A DNA stretch of 64,000 nucleotides from WLXB01 sp040221475 (lineage in GTDB: Bacteria; Pseudomonadota; Alphaproteobacteria; Rhodospirillales; Rhodospirillaceae): NCBI GenBank assembly GCA_040221475.1, contig JAVKEJ010000053.1, positions 682,001 through 746,000 on the forward strand, read 5' to 3'. A program made the translations under genes and the position numbers. Numbering within the stretch: the first letter of the stretch is position 1; each line of letters starts with the position of its first letter. Under the pieces are notes generated by a model. The model worked only from the letters and a program-made list of their open reading frames with translations, was not told where the DNA came from and made no database searches. Below, piece after piece: positions 47,733 through 56,933 of this stretch.

Positions 47733-49139
47733 ATGTCTGTCATTACCCGTTTTGCGCCCTCACCGACTGGGTTCCTTCATATCGGAGGGGCACGCACGGC
47801 GTTGTTCAATAAGTTGTTTGCTCAGCATCATGGTGGGCGGTACCTCCTGAGAATTGAGGACACAGATATCAAGCGCTCCACTCAGGACGCGATTGATGCA
47901 ATTTATGATGCTCTGGTATGGCTCGGCCTCGATTGGGATGGCGAGCCAGTCTCTCAATCCTCGCGCCGGGAACGGCATGCGCAGGTTGCACAGCAGTTAT
48001 TGGATGGTGGACATGCGTATCGCTGTTATGCGTCTCCAGAAGAACTCTCAGACATGCGCGCCACCCAAAAGGCTGCGGGTTTGCCAACGCGCTATGATGG
48101 CCGTTGGCGCGACAGAAACCCGGTAGACGCCCCCGATGGTATCGCCCCCGTCATCAGACTGAAAGCGCCCCAAGACGGTGAAACGGTTCTCGAAGATTTT
48201 GTTCAGGGTAAGGTCACGGTCGCAAATGCGCAACTCGACGATATGATTTTGCTGCGCTCAGATGGTTCGCCGACCTACATGTTATCGGTTGTTGTCGACG
48301 ACCATGATATGGGAATCACTCACGTAATCCGGGGAGATGACCACCTCACCAACGCCTTTCGTCAAATCCAGTTGTTTCGTGCCATGGACTGGACTGTTCC
48401 GATTTACGGGCATATTCCGCTAATTCATGGACCAGATGGGGCAAAGCTCTCAAAACGCCACGGCGCTCTGGGGGCGGAAGCCTACCGCGAGATGGGATTT
48501 TTACCTGAAGCACTACGTAATTATCTGCTTCGTCTGGGCTGGGGACATGGTGATGATGAAATCATCTCTGATCAACAAGCGGCAGAATGGTTCGATGGCA
48601 CTGGCCTTGGCAAAGCACCTGCCCGCTTCGATACAGCTAAGCTAACGGCTCTGAACGCCCACTACATTAAAACGGCTGACGATAACCGGCTCTTATCCCT
48701 TATACAAAATGCGCTAGAAGATGTGACCGGCGGTTCACTGGATGACACATCTCGTGCGCGTCTCAAACTTGGAATGGCGAGCTTGAAAGAGCGCGCTAAA
48801 ACTCTGCTCGAACTGGCCGATAGCGCCAAGCTTTATGTCACATCACGCCCCCTGCCCCTTGATGATAAAGCCCTTAAGGTTTTGGATGACGATGCCATAA
48901 GCATACTTGCTGCAGCGCGGGATGATCTCGCCAACTTCCAGCCCTGGACACCAGAAGCTCTTGAAAACTGGGCTAGAGATTACGCTGAAAAAATGGGACT
49001 AAAGCTGGGTAAATTGGCCCAACCGCTCCGCGCCGCCGTGACGGGCAGCACGGTTTCACCCCCGATATTTGAAGTCATGACAATTTTCGGCCAAGAAGAA
49101 ACTCTAAAGAGAATTGAAGATTGCACTCAAAGTAATTGA
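47733..49139 (+). CDS. gltX: Glutamyl-tRNA synthetase
   Basis: 468 aa class I synthetase charging tRNA-Glu. The HIGH-type motif is in APSPTGFLHIGGARTALFN (about 7-25) and the KMSKS-type motif is KLSKRHG (about 239-245). The C-terminal anticodon-binding helical domain is complete. Whether it is discriminating cannot be judged; many alphaproteobacteria have two GltX copies. gltA follows after a 167-bp gap with its own promoter. Confidence 0.95.
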   Translation: MSVITRFAPSPTGFLHIGGARTALFNKLFAQHHGGRYLLRIEDTDIKRSTQDAIDAIYDALVWLGLDWDGEPVSQSSRRERHAQVAQQLLDGGHAYRCYASPEELSDMRATQKAAGLPTRYDGRWRDRNPVDAPDGIAPVIRLKAPQDGETVLEDFVQGKVTVANAQLDDMILLRSDGSPTYMLSVVVDDHDMGITHVIRGDDHLTNAFRQIQLFRAMDWTVPIYGHIPLIHGPDGAKLSKRHGALGAEAYREMGFLPEALRNYLLRLGWGHGDDEIISDQQAAEWFDGTGLGKAPARFDTAKLTALNAHYIKTADDNRLLSLIQNALEDVTGGSLDDTSRARLKLGMASLKERAKTLLELADSAKLYVTSRPLPLDDKALKVLDDDAISILAAARDDLANFQPWTPEALENWARDYAEKMGLKLGKLAQPLRAAVTGSTVSPPIFEVMTIFGQEETLKRIEDCTQSN

Positions 49140-49199
49140 TAAATAAGGGTTTTATGCATTCGCGCATTGGTCACATTAATGCTTTAACGCCTCTGGCAA

Positions 49200-49228
49200 T
49201 TGATCAAAACGCCCTAGCGTATTATAAG
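49200..49228 (+). promoter_or_regulatory. Probable sigma-70-type promoter of gltA
   Basis: TTGATC (49200-49205) and TATAAG (49223-49228) are separated by 17 bp, leaving a leader of about 72 bases before the gltA GTG. The short direct repeat aataagggttt flanks the gap at about 49142 and 49250. Confidence 0.55.
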
Positions 49229-49306
49229 CAGCGCAATAATTCCTAAAGAAAATAAGGGTTTGACGCTATTGGGAGGCGCTCATCCCAATCATGGAAAGGA
49301 CTGCAC

Positions 49307-50593
49307 GTGACAAAAAAAGTAAACCTCACCGTAGACAACCAAAACTACGAATTTCCAGTCCTCAGTGGCTCGACAGGGCCTGATGTTGTCGATATCAGGA
49401 AGTTCTATGCCAACACTGGCATGTTCACCTACGACCCGGGCTTCACGTCGACGGGCAGCTGTGAATCAGCCATCACATACATTGATGGGGATGAGGGCAT
49501 GTTGCTGCATCGCGGCTATGCCATCGATGATCTCGCCAACAATTGTAACTTTGAAGAAGTTGCCTACCTGCTTCTCAAAGGTGAACTCCCTAACAAGGCA
49601 GAAAAAGATCAATTTGAGCATGACATCACCTACCACACGATGATGCATGAGCAAATTCGGAACTTCTATTCTGGTTTTCGTCGCGATGCGCACCCGATGG
49701 CTATTATGTGTGGCGTTGTCGGCGCATTTTCCGCGTTTTATCACGACAGCTTGGATATCACGAACCCAGAACATCGGCGGATCTCTTCCTACCGCCTTAT
49801 TGCAAAAATGCCGACCATCGCTGCATGGGCCTACAAATATTCATTAGGGCAGCCATTCATCTACCCTCGTAATGACCTCGGATACGCCGAGAACTTTCTC
49901 TACATGATGTTTGCAACACCTTGCGAGGATTACGAGGTTAACCCGATTCTCGCCAAAGCTATGGACCGTATTCTTATTCTTCATGCGGATCACGAGCAAA
50001 ACGCGTCAACATCGACCGTTCGACTGGCTGGCTCCTCTGGTGCAAACCCATTTGCATGTATCGCAGCTGGCATTGCGTCGCTCTGGGGTCCTGCACACGG
50101 TGGCGCCAATGAAGCTGTGTTAAACATGCTCAATGAAATTGGCGACGTAAGCCGTATTGATGAGTTTGTTAAACGCGCTAAGGATAAGAACGACCCCTTC
50201 CGCCTCATGGGCTTTGGTCATCGCGTTTATAAAAACTACGATCCGCGGGCAACGATTTTAGCCAAAGCCTGTAAAGAGGTTCTCGCAGAACTTGGCATCA
50301 AAAATAATCCACTGTTGGACATCGCCGTTGCTCTGGAAAAAATCGCTTTGGAAGATGAGTACTTCATTGAAAAGAAACTTTATCCAAACGTCGATTTTTA
50401 TTCTGGAATTATCTTCCAGGCAATGGGCATACCAGTAACCATGTTCACAGCCTTATTTGCGCTGGCGAGAACAACCGGTTGGATAGCCCAGTGGAACGAA
50501 ATGATTGAAGATCCTCAGCAGAAGATTGGCCGCCCGCGCCAATTGTACACCGGAGAAGGTCATCGTCCCTATGTTGAGCTTGGAAAGCGTTAA
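49307..50593 (+). CDS. gltA: Citrate synthase (type II)
   Basis: 428 aa. Condenses acetyl-CoA and oxaloacetate, the entry step of the TCA cycle. HADHEQNASTSTVR, AHGGANEAVLNML, GFGHRVYKNYDPRA (catalytic His) and KLYPNVDFYSG (catalytic Asp) are intact. The length and N-terminal domain match the allosteric hexameric type of Gram-negative bacteria. Starts at GTG 49307 with AAAGGA 7 bases upstream. A strong terminator follows. Confidence 0.97.
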   Translation: MTKKVNLTVDNQNYEFPVLSGSTGPDVVDIRKFYANTGMFTYDPGFTSTGSCESAITYIDGDEGMLLHRGYAIDDLANNCNFEEVAYLLLKGELPNKAEKDQFEHDITYHTMMHEQIRNFYSGFRRDAHPMAIMCGVVGAFSAFYHDSLDITNPEHRRISSYRLIAKMPTIAAWAYKYSLGQPFIYPRNDLGYAENFLYMMFATPCEDYEVNPILAKAMDRILILHADHEQNASTSTVRLAGSSGANPFACIAAGIASLWGPAHGGANEAVLNMLNEIGDVSRIDEFVKRAKDKNDPFRLMGFGHRVYKNYDPRATILAKACKEVLAELGIKNNPLLDIAVALEKIALEDEYFIEKKLYPNVDFYSGIIFQAMGIPVTMFTALFALARTTGWIAQWNEMIEDPQQKIGRPRQLYTGEGHRPYVELGKR

Positions 50594-50620
50594 GCTCACC
50601 ACCAGACTTGCATAGTAATA

Positions 50621-50655
50621 GAAAAAGGCATTGCTATACTGGCAATGCCTTTTTT
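50621..50655. terminator. Rho-independent terminator after gltA
   Basis: GGCATTGC-tatactg-GCAATGCC (50627-50649), an 8-bp stem, is preceded by AAAAA and followed by TTTTTT. It lies 28 bp behind the gltA stop and 16 bp before the kinase start. Confidence 0.93.
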
Positions 50656-50670
50656 CTTACTTAAGTACTG

Positions 50671-51831
50671 GTGGCTTACAAAAGCATGACGACTGACTCT
50701 ATCTACCAACGTATCATCGAAAACAGCAACGTCATCGGTTGGGAAGCGAATCCGACCACCTTCGAGTTTATCTATACCTCTCGTTATGCTGAAACTGTGC
50801 TGGGGTATCCTGTAGAAAAATGGAAAGAGCCCGGGTTCTGGTCGTCGTTGATACATCCAGATGATGTTGATCGCGCCGTTTCTTATTGCCAAGACAACAC
50901 GGCGAAACTTATCTCGCACGAATTTGAATATAGAATGCTCACTGCAGACGGTCGTACCGTTTGGATCCGCGATATTGCTGCGGTCGAAAGTGATAAAGGA
51001 AGGCCCGTTCGGCTATATGGAGTGATGATTGATATTACTGCAGAAAAAGAAGCAATGGCGGCTTTGGCACAAGCCCGCGATGATGCTCGACAAGCCGACC
51101 GCGCGAAAACTCGTTTCCTGGCAAATATCAGTCACGAACTCCGAACCCCCATGAATGCAATCGTCGGATTTACAGACTTTCTTCTACAGCGCGAGACTCT
51201 CTCTAAAAAACCAATCGACCTCGATGAATACTTAGGCTTAATCAAAAGCTCCGCCTCTCATCTTGGAACACTGATCGATGACTTACTTGAGTTGTCTCGC
51301 TATGAGATCGGTGTCAACTCGCTTAAATTAGAGTTGGTTGATCTAAATGAAATACTCTCCGAATGTTTTTCTATGCTGAGCGGACTGGCAGATTCAAAAA
51401 AAATAAAACTAAAGAACCAATTGCCAGCAATCCCGATACGTATTGAAGCTGATCGCAAAGGTCTTAAGCAGGTCGTGATTAATTTGCTTAATAACGCTTT
51501 AAAATTCACCCTACCCAACGGCACCGTAAAGGTTTGTGTTAACTCAGAAGGCACATCGGAGAGAGAGACAGTGACCATAGTCGTAGAAGACACTGGCATT
51601 GGAATGAAACAAGAAAACAGCAATGTCCAATATCACAATGCTGAACTATCTGATGCCGCCCTGCAGCAATACAGAGATGAAAACAGCGGAATTGGACTTG
51701 GGCTGTCCATTATTAATGCGGTTGTAAGACTTCATGAAGGCCAACTGACATTCACAGAACGGCCTGAAGGTGGGACTCGAGCGGAAGTAAAACTGCCCAT
51801 ACGGCAAACTCTGGCTGCAAAAACAGAGTAG
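50671..51831 (+). CDS. PAS-domain sensor histidine kinase
   Basis: 386 aa, no membrane segment, so a cytoplasmic sensor. A PAS_3-type domain (about 15-125, with VIGWEANPTTFEFIYTS and VRLYGVMIDITAEK) precedes HisKA with phospho-acceptor His155 in NISHELRTP. The HATPase has N-box NLLNNALKFT, G1 EDTGIGM and G2 GIGLGLSII. The start is GTG 50671 or ATG 50686. No response regulator is adjacent: an orphan kinase. It sits between gltA and the convergent lpxB, right behind the gltA terminator. Confidence 0.9.
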   Translation: MAYKSMTTDSIYQRIIENSNVIGWEANPTTFEFIYTSRYAETVLGYPVEKWKEPGFWSSLIHPDDVDRAVSYCQDNTAKLISHEFEYRMLTADGRTVWIRDIAAVESDKGRPVRLYGVMIDITAEKEAMAALAQARDDARQADRAKTRFLANISHELRTPMNAIVGFTDFLLQRETLSKKPIDLDEYLGLIKSSASHLGTLIDDLLELSRYEIGVNSLKLELVDLNEILSECFSMLSGLADSKKIKLKNQLPAIPIRIEADRKGLKQVVINLLNNALKFTLPNGTVKVCVNSEGTSERETVTIVVEDTGIGMKQENSNVQYHNAELSDAALQQYRDENSGIGLGLSIINAVVRLHEGQLTFTERPEGGTRAEVKLPIRQTLAAKTE

Positions 51832-51858
51832 CAATTTCCCGGCCTTGCGCTCAATCAC

Positions 51859-53013
51859 CTAAGTCATCAGCTTAACCACTGACAAGGCTGCGGCTTGGCT
51901 GGCGCTTCCATTTGGGGGCGTTAACTGATTCAGTGCCTCCTCAAAGGCGTTTATCTGATCAAGCCTTCCCAGCTCACCCGGCAAGAGTTTTTTAAGTTCA
52001 CTGGCAAGCTTTATAGCCGTACAGCTTTGCTGAAGGCACTCTGGGACAACCTCTCTATCAAGCAAAATATTAATTAGATTAACGTATTTTGTGAGTGTTA
52101 AGCGCCGAAAGACGAATGCAGAAAGCGGATGTACTTTATAGGCGATGACGTGGGGAACATGCGCCCGGGCAAGTTCGAGCGTTACGGTTCCAGATGCCGC
52201 GAGCGCGATATCCGACGCCTCTAAAGCTGCAAATTTATCCAACGACCCTTCCAGCACATGCGCCCCCCCAGGCATGGTCGAAACCCACTTTCTAACTTCT
52301 GCGTTAACTCCCGAGACTGTAGGAATAACAACAACCAGCTCGGGAATATGCTGGTAAAGCTGAGCTATCGTCTCAGAAAAAACTGGCGTCAGACTGTTAA
52401 CCTCGGATTTTCGACTACCTGGCAAAACCGCGAGTACGGTGGCTCTTTCGCTTATGTTAAGTCTTTTTCGCAGCAGCATACCTGCCTCAACATCCCGCTC
52501 CCGGTCAACAACAGGATGGCCAACCCAAGTGGCCGGCAAACCGGCTGCAATAAACAAGGGGGGCTCAAAGGGAAAAAGAGTAAGCAGATGATCTATCCAT
52601 TTTGATAACTGCTTTGCGCGTCCAGGCCGCCATGCCCACACTTGCGGAGCGACATATCTCACGCGCTTTAGCGGACTCTTCTGCTTGGTTAGCGCTTTAT
52701 GAATACGGCCAGTAAAACCCCAAGAGTCTATCGTGACCAATATATCTGGCTTTACGCGTTCTATGTCTAAGAGCACTTCACGTACGCGGCGAAAGACCAG
52801 ACTCGCCTTTGGTAAAACTTCAAAAATGCCAAGGAGGGCAAGATCAGATGGATCAAAGAGAGATATGAGCCCGCGTTCTTGCATGGCTTGCCCACCAACA
52901 CCGGCGAAGATCACTTCACCGTTCAATTCTTGGCTGATGGCTTCAATCAATCCTGCACCCAAGGCATCCCCCGAGGGCTCTAGGGCTAATAGGTAGACAA
53001 TTGGCTTGTCCAT
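51859..53013 (-). CDS. lpxB: Lipid-A-disaccharide synthase
   Basis: About 384 aa from ATG 53013 (MDKPIVYLL, by homology; ATG 53025 and TTG 53034 are alternatives, none with a good ribosome site). LpxB joins lipid X and UDP-2,3-diacylglucosamine. The usual AGExSGD motif near the N-terminus reads ALEPSGD here; YVAPQVWAWRPGRAKQL, PGSRKSEV and the acceptor region SGTVTLELA are normal. Last gene of the lipid A block, directly after lpxI. Confidence 0.93.
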   Translation of the reverse strand: MDKPIVYLLALEPSGDALGAGLIEAISQELNGEVIFAGVGGQAMQERGLISLFDPSDLALLGIFEVLPKASLVFRRVREVLLDIERVKPDILVTIDSWGFTGRIHKALTKQKSPLKRVRYVAPQVWAWRPGRAKQLSKWIDHLLTLFPFEPPLFIAAGLPATWVGHPVVDRERDVEAGMLLRKRLNISERATVLAVLPGSRKSEVNSLTPVFSETIAQLYQHIPELVVVIPTVSGVNAEVRKWVSTMPGGAHVLEGSLDKFAALEASDIALAASGTVTLELARAHVPHVIAYKVHPLSAFVFRRLTLTKYVNLINILLDREVVPECLQQSCTAIKLASELKKLLPGELGRLDQINAFEEALNQLTPPNGSASQAAALSVVKLMT

Positions 53014-53027
53014 ATTAACTAACATTT

Positions 53028-53900
53028 TTAACAAGAAGCTTGGTGTGTAGTCGGGTCACACTCGACAGCAATAAAAAACAATCCAGCAGCATTTGCAGCA
53101 GCCACTGTATTTCCACGATCAAGAATGAGTGTGCCCTGAGCCTCAACCGCAATGCCTTTGAACCCAGCGCTAGCGCAGTGTTCAATTGTCTCCGGTCCAA
53201 TCACAGGTAAGTCCGCACGGCGATCCTGAGATGGTTTTAAGGTCTTAATCAGGATCAGCCCACCAGCAGCTTTTTTTGAATGCCCAGCTCTTTGAATAAG
53301 CGCATTGGTTCCATTCTCATCTTCCCGATCAATAACAGTCTCAGAGTGCACCACAACAGCCTGACCGATATCAGCTGCTCCAAGCTGTTTTGCCGCCATG
53401 ATCCCAATAGAGACACTTGCGTAGTCGGACTCACTAGGCTGATGTCTACCTAATACGCCCGGTGGAGCACACAAGCTTGATAACACGTCATCGACGCCTA
53501 CAACCTTGAAACCTTCCGACTCTATTTCCTGAATAACGGCTCGCAGCAGACGATCGTCGCCAACGGACTTCTTATCCACAAAAGCACGGGTGCCTGTTCT
53601 AATGAGAAACTTAAATGTTCTGAAATCTGGCCTAAGCTCAAGTAAGGACGGACGATGAACTTTACCAGCCATGACCACCGAGCAGACACCAGCTTCCCTA
53701 AATTTTCGGAAACATTGTCCTGCACGACCAATACGCAAAACCAAATCAGGTTTAACGGAAAGCGAGGCAACATTTGCCTCTCCTTCTAATGCGACAAGAA
53801 CAAACCGACGCTTCTGCTTTAAGCATTCTCCCACTAATACGTTTGGAAGGTCGCCTCCACCTGCGATTATTCCAAGTTTATCTTTCGATATGTCATCCAT
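53028..53900 (-). CDS. lpxI: UDP-2,3-diacylglucosamine pyrophosphatase LpxI
   Basis: 290 aa of the LpxI (DUF1009) family, the alphaproteobacterial replacement for LpxH that cleaves UDP-2,3-diacylglucosamine to lipid X. GIIAGGGDLP at 10-19, the central SLCAPPGVLG and the C-terminal GIAVEAQGTLILDR are family features. It lies between lpxA and lpxB as usual. A 38-bp gap separates it from lpxA. Confidence 0.93.
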   Translation of the reverse strand: MDDISKDKLGIIAGGGDLPNVLVGECLKQKRRFVLVALEGEANVASLSVKPDLVLRIGRAGQCFRKFREAGVCSVVMAGKVHRPSLLELRPDFRTFKFLIRTGTRAFVDKKSVGDDRLLRAVIQEIESEGFKVVGVDDVLSSLCAPPGVLGRHQPSESDYASVSIGIMAAKQLGAADIGQAVVVHSETVIDREDENGTNALIQRAGHSKKAAGGLILIKTLKPSQDRRADLPVIGPETIEHCASAGFKGIAVEAQGTLILDRGNTVAAANAAGLFFIAVECDPTTHQASC

Positions 53901-53938
53901 GAGCCTCAGCTTACGAACTTAAAATGGTTGCGACTGAG

Positions 53939-54745
53939 TCAACTTCCATTGCCATTCGAGGACAACGGTTGGCAAATTGCGCGTGAAGAATCAGCTTGAA
54001 TAAAATCGAGAATATCACGAACACCAGGGTGCTCTGCAAAGAGATCTGCGACTTCACTGATACGTTCAGCCATGTTTCCACCCTGAGAGAACAGCAGACC
54101 ATATGCGGTACGCAGTGACCGAATATCTTCTCGTGAGAACCCACGACGCCGCAATCCAATAATATTCAAACCCGATAATCTGGCCCGGTTTCCCTTAACT
54201 GAACCGTAGGGAATGACATCACTCTCGACAGCTGAACACCCGCCAATCATTGAATGTTTACCTATGCGAACATACTGATGGATCCCCGATAAGCCGCCGA
54301 TAATGGCGAACTCATCCACCACCACATGCCCACCTAACGCAACACTATTCGTTAAAATAACATCATTAGCGACCTTGCAGTCATGTGCCACGTGGCTCCC
54401 CACCATAAATAAGCAGTTGTCGCCAATAGTCGTCGTCATCCGTCCATGTTCAGTCCCCGGATGCATGGTCACATGCTCTCGGATGGTGTTATTTGCACCG
54501 ATAACCAAAGTCGAGGGTTCGCCTTTAAACCGAGAATGCTGTGGTGCTGTTCCAAGACTGGCAAAAGGTTGAACCACCGTATTTGAACCAATTGTTGTAT
54601 GACCATCGACCACAACGTGCGAGGTAAGCTTAACGCCCTCAGCCAAAACCACGTTAGGCCCTACAATACAATAGGGGCCAATCGTGACTGTTTCGGCAAC
54701 TTGCGCTGAAGAATCGACAACCGCCGACGCGTGTACATCTGTCAC
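53939..54745 (-). CDS. lpxA: UDP-N-acetylglucosamine acyltransferase
   Basis: 268 aa. LpxA adds the first hydroxyacyl chain in lipid A synthesis. The N-terminal left-handed beta-helix of hexapeptide repeats ends in GSHVAHDC, with catalytic His121, followed by the C-terminal helical domain (RRRGFSREDIRSLRTAY). It starts at GTG 54745, 3 bp after the fabZ stop. The length is close to the E. coli protein (262 aa). Confidence 0.95.
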   Translation of the reverse strand: MTDVHASAVVDSSAQVAETVTIGPYCIVGPNVVLAEGVKLTSHVVVDGHTTIGSNTVVQPFASLGTAPQHSRFKGEPSTLVIGANNTIREHVTMHPGTEHGRMTTTIGDNCLFMVGSHVAHDCKVANDVILTNSVALGGHVVVDEFAIIGGLSGIHQYVRIGKHSMIGGCSAVESDVIPYGSVKGNRARLSGLNIIGLRRRGFSREDIRSLRTAYGLLFSQGGNMAERISEVADLFAEHPGVRDILDFIQADSSRAICQPLSSNGNGS

Positions 54746-54748
54746 AAG

Positions 54749-55216
54749 CTATTCATCCATAATCATGGCAGCGTATGTTGCCTCTGCAACAACTGTGTCA
54801 CCAACTCTCGCAACACCGTTAAACTTCCATACATTTGCACGTTGCCGCACTTTGGAGCACGTCAGTTTCAATTGATCACCGGGCTCAACTGGACGTCGAA
54901 AACGCGCGTTCTCAATACTCATGAAATACACAAGTTTACCTTCAGCCGCAGCCCCGAGGCTATCGACCACCAAAACAGCAGCGGTTTGCGCCATAGCTTC
55001 AATGATCAATACGCCTGGCATGACCGGTCTACTCGGGAAATGCCCCTGAAAAAAAGGCTCATTTATTGTGACGTTCTTTACGCCGACTGCGCTTTCACCA
55101 GAAATAACATCTTCAACCCGGTCAACCAGCAAAAACGGGTAGCGATGAGGAATCATCTCAATAATTCGATGAATATCTATGGTCTTCGTAGACACTTGGA
55201 CTGGCTCACCATCCAT
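54749..55216 (-). CDS. fabZ: 3-hydroxyacyl-[acyl-carrier-protein] dehydratase FabZ
   Basis: 155 aa hot-dog-fold dehydratase of fatty acid elongation. IPHRYPFLLVDRV at the start, catalytic His59 in FQGHFP and Glu73 in IIEAMAQ are in place. It competes with LpxA/LpxD for hydroxyacyl-ACP, which explains its place between lpxD and lpxA. Confidence 0.96.
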   Translation of the reverse strand: MDGEPVQVSTKTIDIHRIIEMIPHRYPFLLVDRVEDVISGESAVGVKNVTINEPFFQGHFPSRPVMPGVLIIEAMAQTAAVLVVDSLGAAAEGKLVYFMSIENARFRRPVEPGDQLKLTCSKVRQRANVWKFNGVARVGDTVVAEATYAAMIMDE

Positions 55217-55264
55217 AAGACTTGTCCTTTTTCTCGATACAGCATGTGTCTCAATAATTATTTT

Positions 55265-56308
55265 CTATAGAGATTTTTTACGCTTACTTAACCGTCCAAT
55301 AGCCGCAACATCTCTCCAAAACTCCCGGATCGGCTTCGCAGGATACCCCATTACCACCTGCTCTTGTTCAATATCTCGCATAACCCCTGACTTGGCCGCA
55401 ACTTGTGCCTTAGAACCCACTTTAACATGATCAGCCAGGCCAACTTGCCCAGCTAACACCACATCGTCTCCAATTTGACAGCTTCCGGATATGCCAACTT
55501 GAGAGACAACAATACATCGAGCCCCCAGAACAACGTTGTGAGCTATCTGCACTTGGTTATCGATCCGGCACCCAGACCCGATTATTGTGTCTCCAAGCGC
55601 ACCACGGTCAATCGTAGTATTTGCACCAATCTCAACATCTTCTTTAATGATGGCCCGACCAAGCTGCGGAATTTTACGGTGGCGCTGTGCTGTGGAGTCA
55701 AAAACAAATCCAAACCCATCCTGACCAATCCGAGCGCCAGGGTGAATAATGACATCGTCGCTTATAAGGCAGCACATTAGAGAAACATTTGCACCGATGT
55801 CGCAATTCTCACCAATAACAACTCCTGCACCAATCGTTGCGCCAGGGCCAATGCGTGTCCGCGCTCCAATTTGAACATTAGCTCCAACCACGCAGCCAAC
55901 GTCTAAAGTGACATCAACACCCAATTGAGCGGAGTCATCAATCATCGCTCCAGATTCTGATGGCTTACACTTGGTCAAAGGTGCCGGTTTTGGGGCATAA
56001 AATTTATCCGCAGCCGTCGCGAATGCTGACTGTGGATCAGTGACCAGCAATATCACTGCACTTGGTGGGGCGCACTCCGCCAGAGTTTCTGTTGTCAGAC
56101 AGACGCCGCAAGAACTGGTTGCCGCTTGATCAATGTAGTCCGCTCCGGACAAGTAAGATAAATGCCCTGGACCCGCCTCGCCGAGATCAGAAATATCTTC
56201 GACGAGGCGGTCTAGGTTGCCATCTTTGAAACAAGTCGCGCCGACCCAATCTGCTATCTCTCTAGCCCGGAACGGACCGGTACGCTGAAAGAATCGTGAG
56301 TCTGGCAT
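55265..56308 (-). CDS. lpxD: UDP-3-O-acylglucosamine N-acyltransferase
   Basis: 347 aa. LpxD adds the second acyl chain in lipid A synthesis. An N-terminal uridine-binding domain (about 1-110) precedes the beta-helix of hexapeptide repeats. The catalytic His is in NQVQIAHNV (about residue 250), and IGQDGFGF is conserved. It starts 11 bp after skp. Confidence 0.95.
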   Translation of the reverse strand: MPDSRFFQRTGPFRAREIADWVGATCFKDGNLDRLVEDISDLGEAGPGHLSYLSGADYIDQAATSSCGVCLTTETLAECAPPSAVILLVTDPQSAFATAADKFYAPKPAPLTKCKPSESGAMIDDSAQLGVDVTLDVGCVVGANVQIGARTRIGPGATIGAGVVIGENCDIGANVSLMCCLISDDVIIHPGARIGQDGFGFVFDSTAQRHRKIPQLGRAIIKEDVEIGANTTIDRGALGDTIIGSGCRIDNQVQIAHNVVLGARCIVVSQVGISGSCQIGDDVVLAGQVGLADHVKVGSKAQVAAKSGVMRDIEQEQVVMGYPAKPIREFWRDVAAIGRLSKRKKSL

Positions 56309-56319
56309 GCTTTATATGC

Positions 56320-56931
56320 TTATTCTGAAGCAGCAGCCTTGCCTGCTTCTGCTGCTGCAACTTCAGGATCTTGCATCACAACGGCCGGAAGGCGTTCATT
56401 TAAAATCTCAAGCACTGGACGGGTGATGTCCATTGATGGATCTGACAGCAGAATAAGGCTCTGCGGCATAACCATGTTAATGCCTCTCTCCTGAGCCACC
56501 TGGCTCGAGATACGAATCATTTCTTGATTGATTTGCACCATAGCCTGTTGGAACACCGCGTTCAGGTTTTGCTGACTAACCCGCGCTTCTTGTTGCGCAA
56601 CCGCAAACTTTTGCTGAAATGCTTCGACTTGTTGCTGAAACACTTCCGGCGCCAACACGTTGCGTTGCTGGGTTAAACGCTGCTCTTCTCCCCGCAATTC
56701 TGTTTCAAGCGCTCTCACTTCGGTCTGATAGCGGGTAATATACTTGTCTCTTTCCAAGCGAATACCTTTAGCGGCCAGAGAGTCCCGTTCGATCAATTCT
56801 GTATTGAGGACACCGATAATAGGACGCGTATGACTGCTTTCTTGCGCAGTGGCTGGAGTAGTCATTACAAATGCAGCAGCTGTAAGAACTATGGCACTAA
56901 GAAAGTGCCGAGACGTTTTTATGTAAGTCAT
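56320..56931 (-). CDS. skp: OmpH/Skp family periplasmic chaperone
   Basis: 203 aa. A signal peptide (residues 1-30, ending ATAQ) is followed by the Skp fold: a short beta core (IGVLNTELIERDS) and long coiled-coil arms rich in Gln/Glu/Arg (about 60-150). Skp carries unfolded outer membrane proteins to BamA, encoded 2 bp upstream. The Ala/Glu tail (EVAAAEAGKAAASE) is low complexity. Confidence 0.92.
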   Translation of the reverse strand: MTYIKTSRHFLSAIVLTAAAFVMTTPATAQESSHTRPIIGVLNTELIERDSLAAKGIRLERDKYITRYQTEVRALETELRGEEQRLTQQRNVLAPEVFQQQVEAFQQKFAVAQQEARVSQQNLNAVFQQAMVQINQEMIRISSQVAQERGINMVMPQSLILLSDPSMDITRPVLEILNERLPAVVMQDPEVAAAEAGKAAASE

Positions 56932-56933
56932 GT

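Noticed and set aside
49140..49306. Small coding gene between gltX and gltA
   Set aside because: No frame with a start, ribosome site and protein-like sequence; the promoter elements and leader explain the gap.
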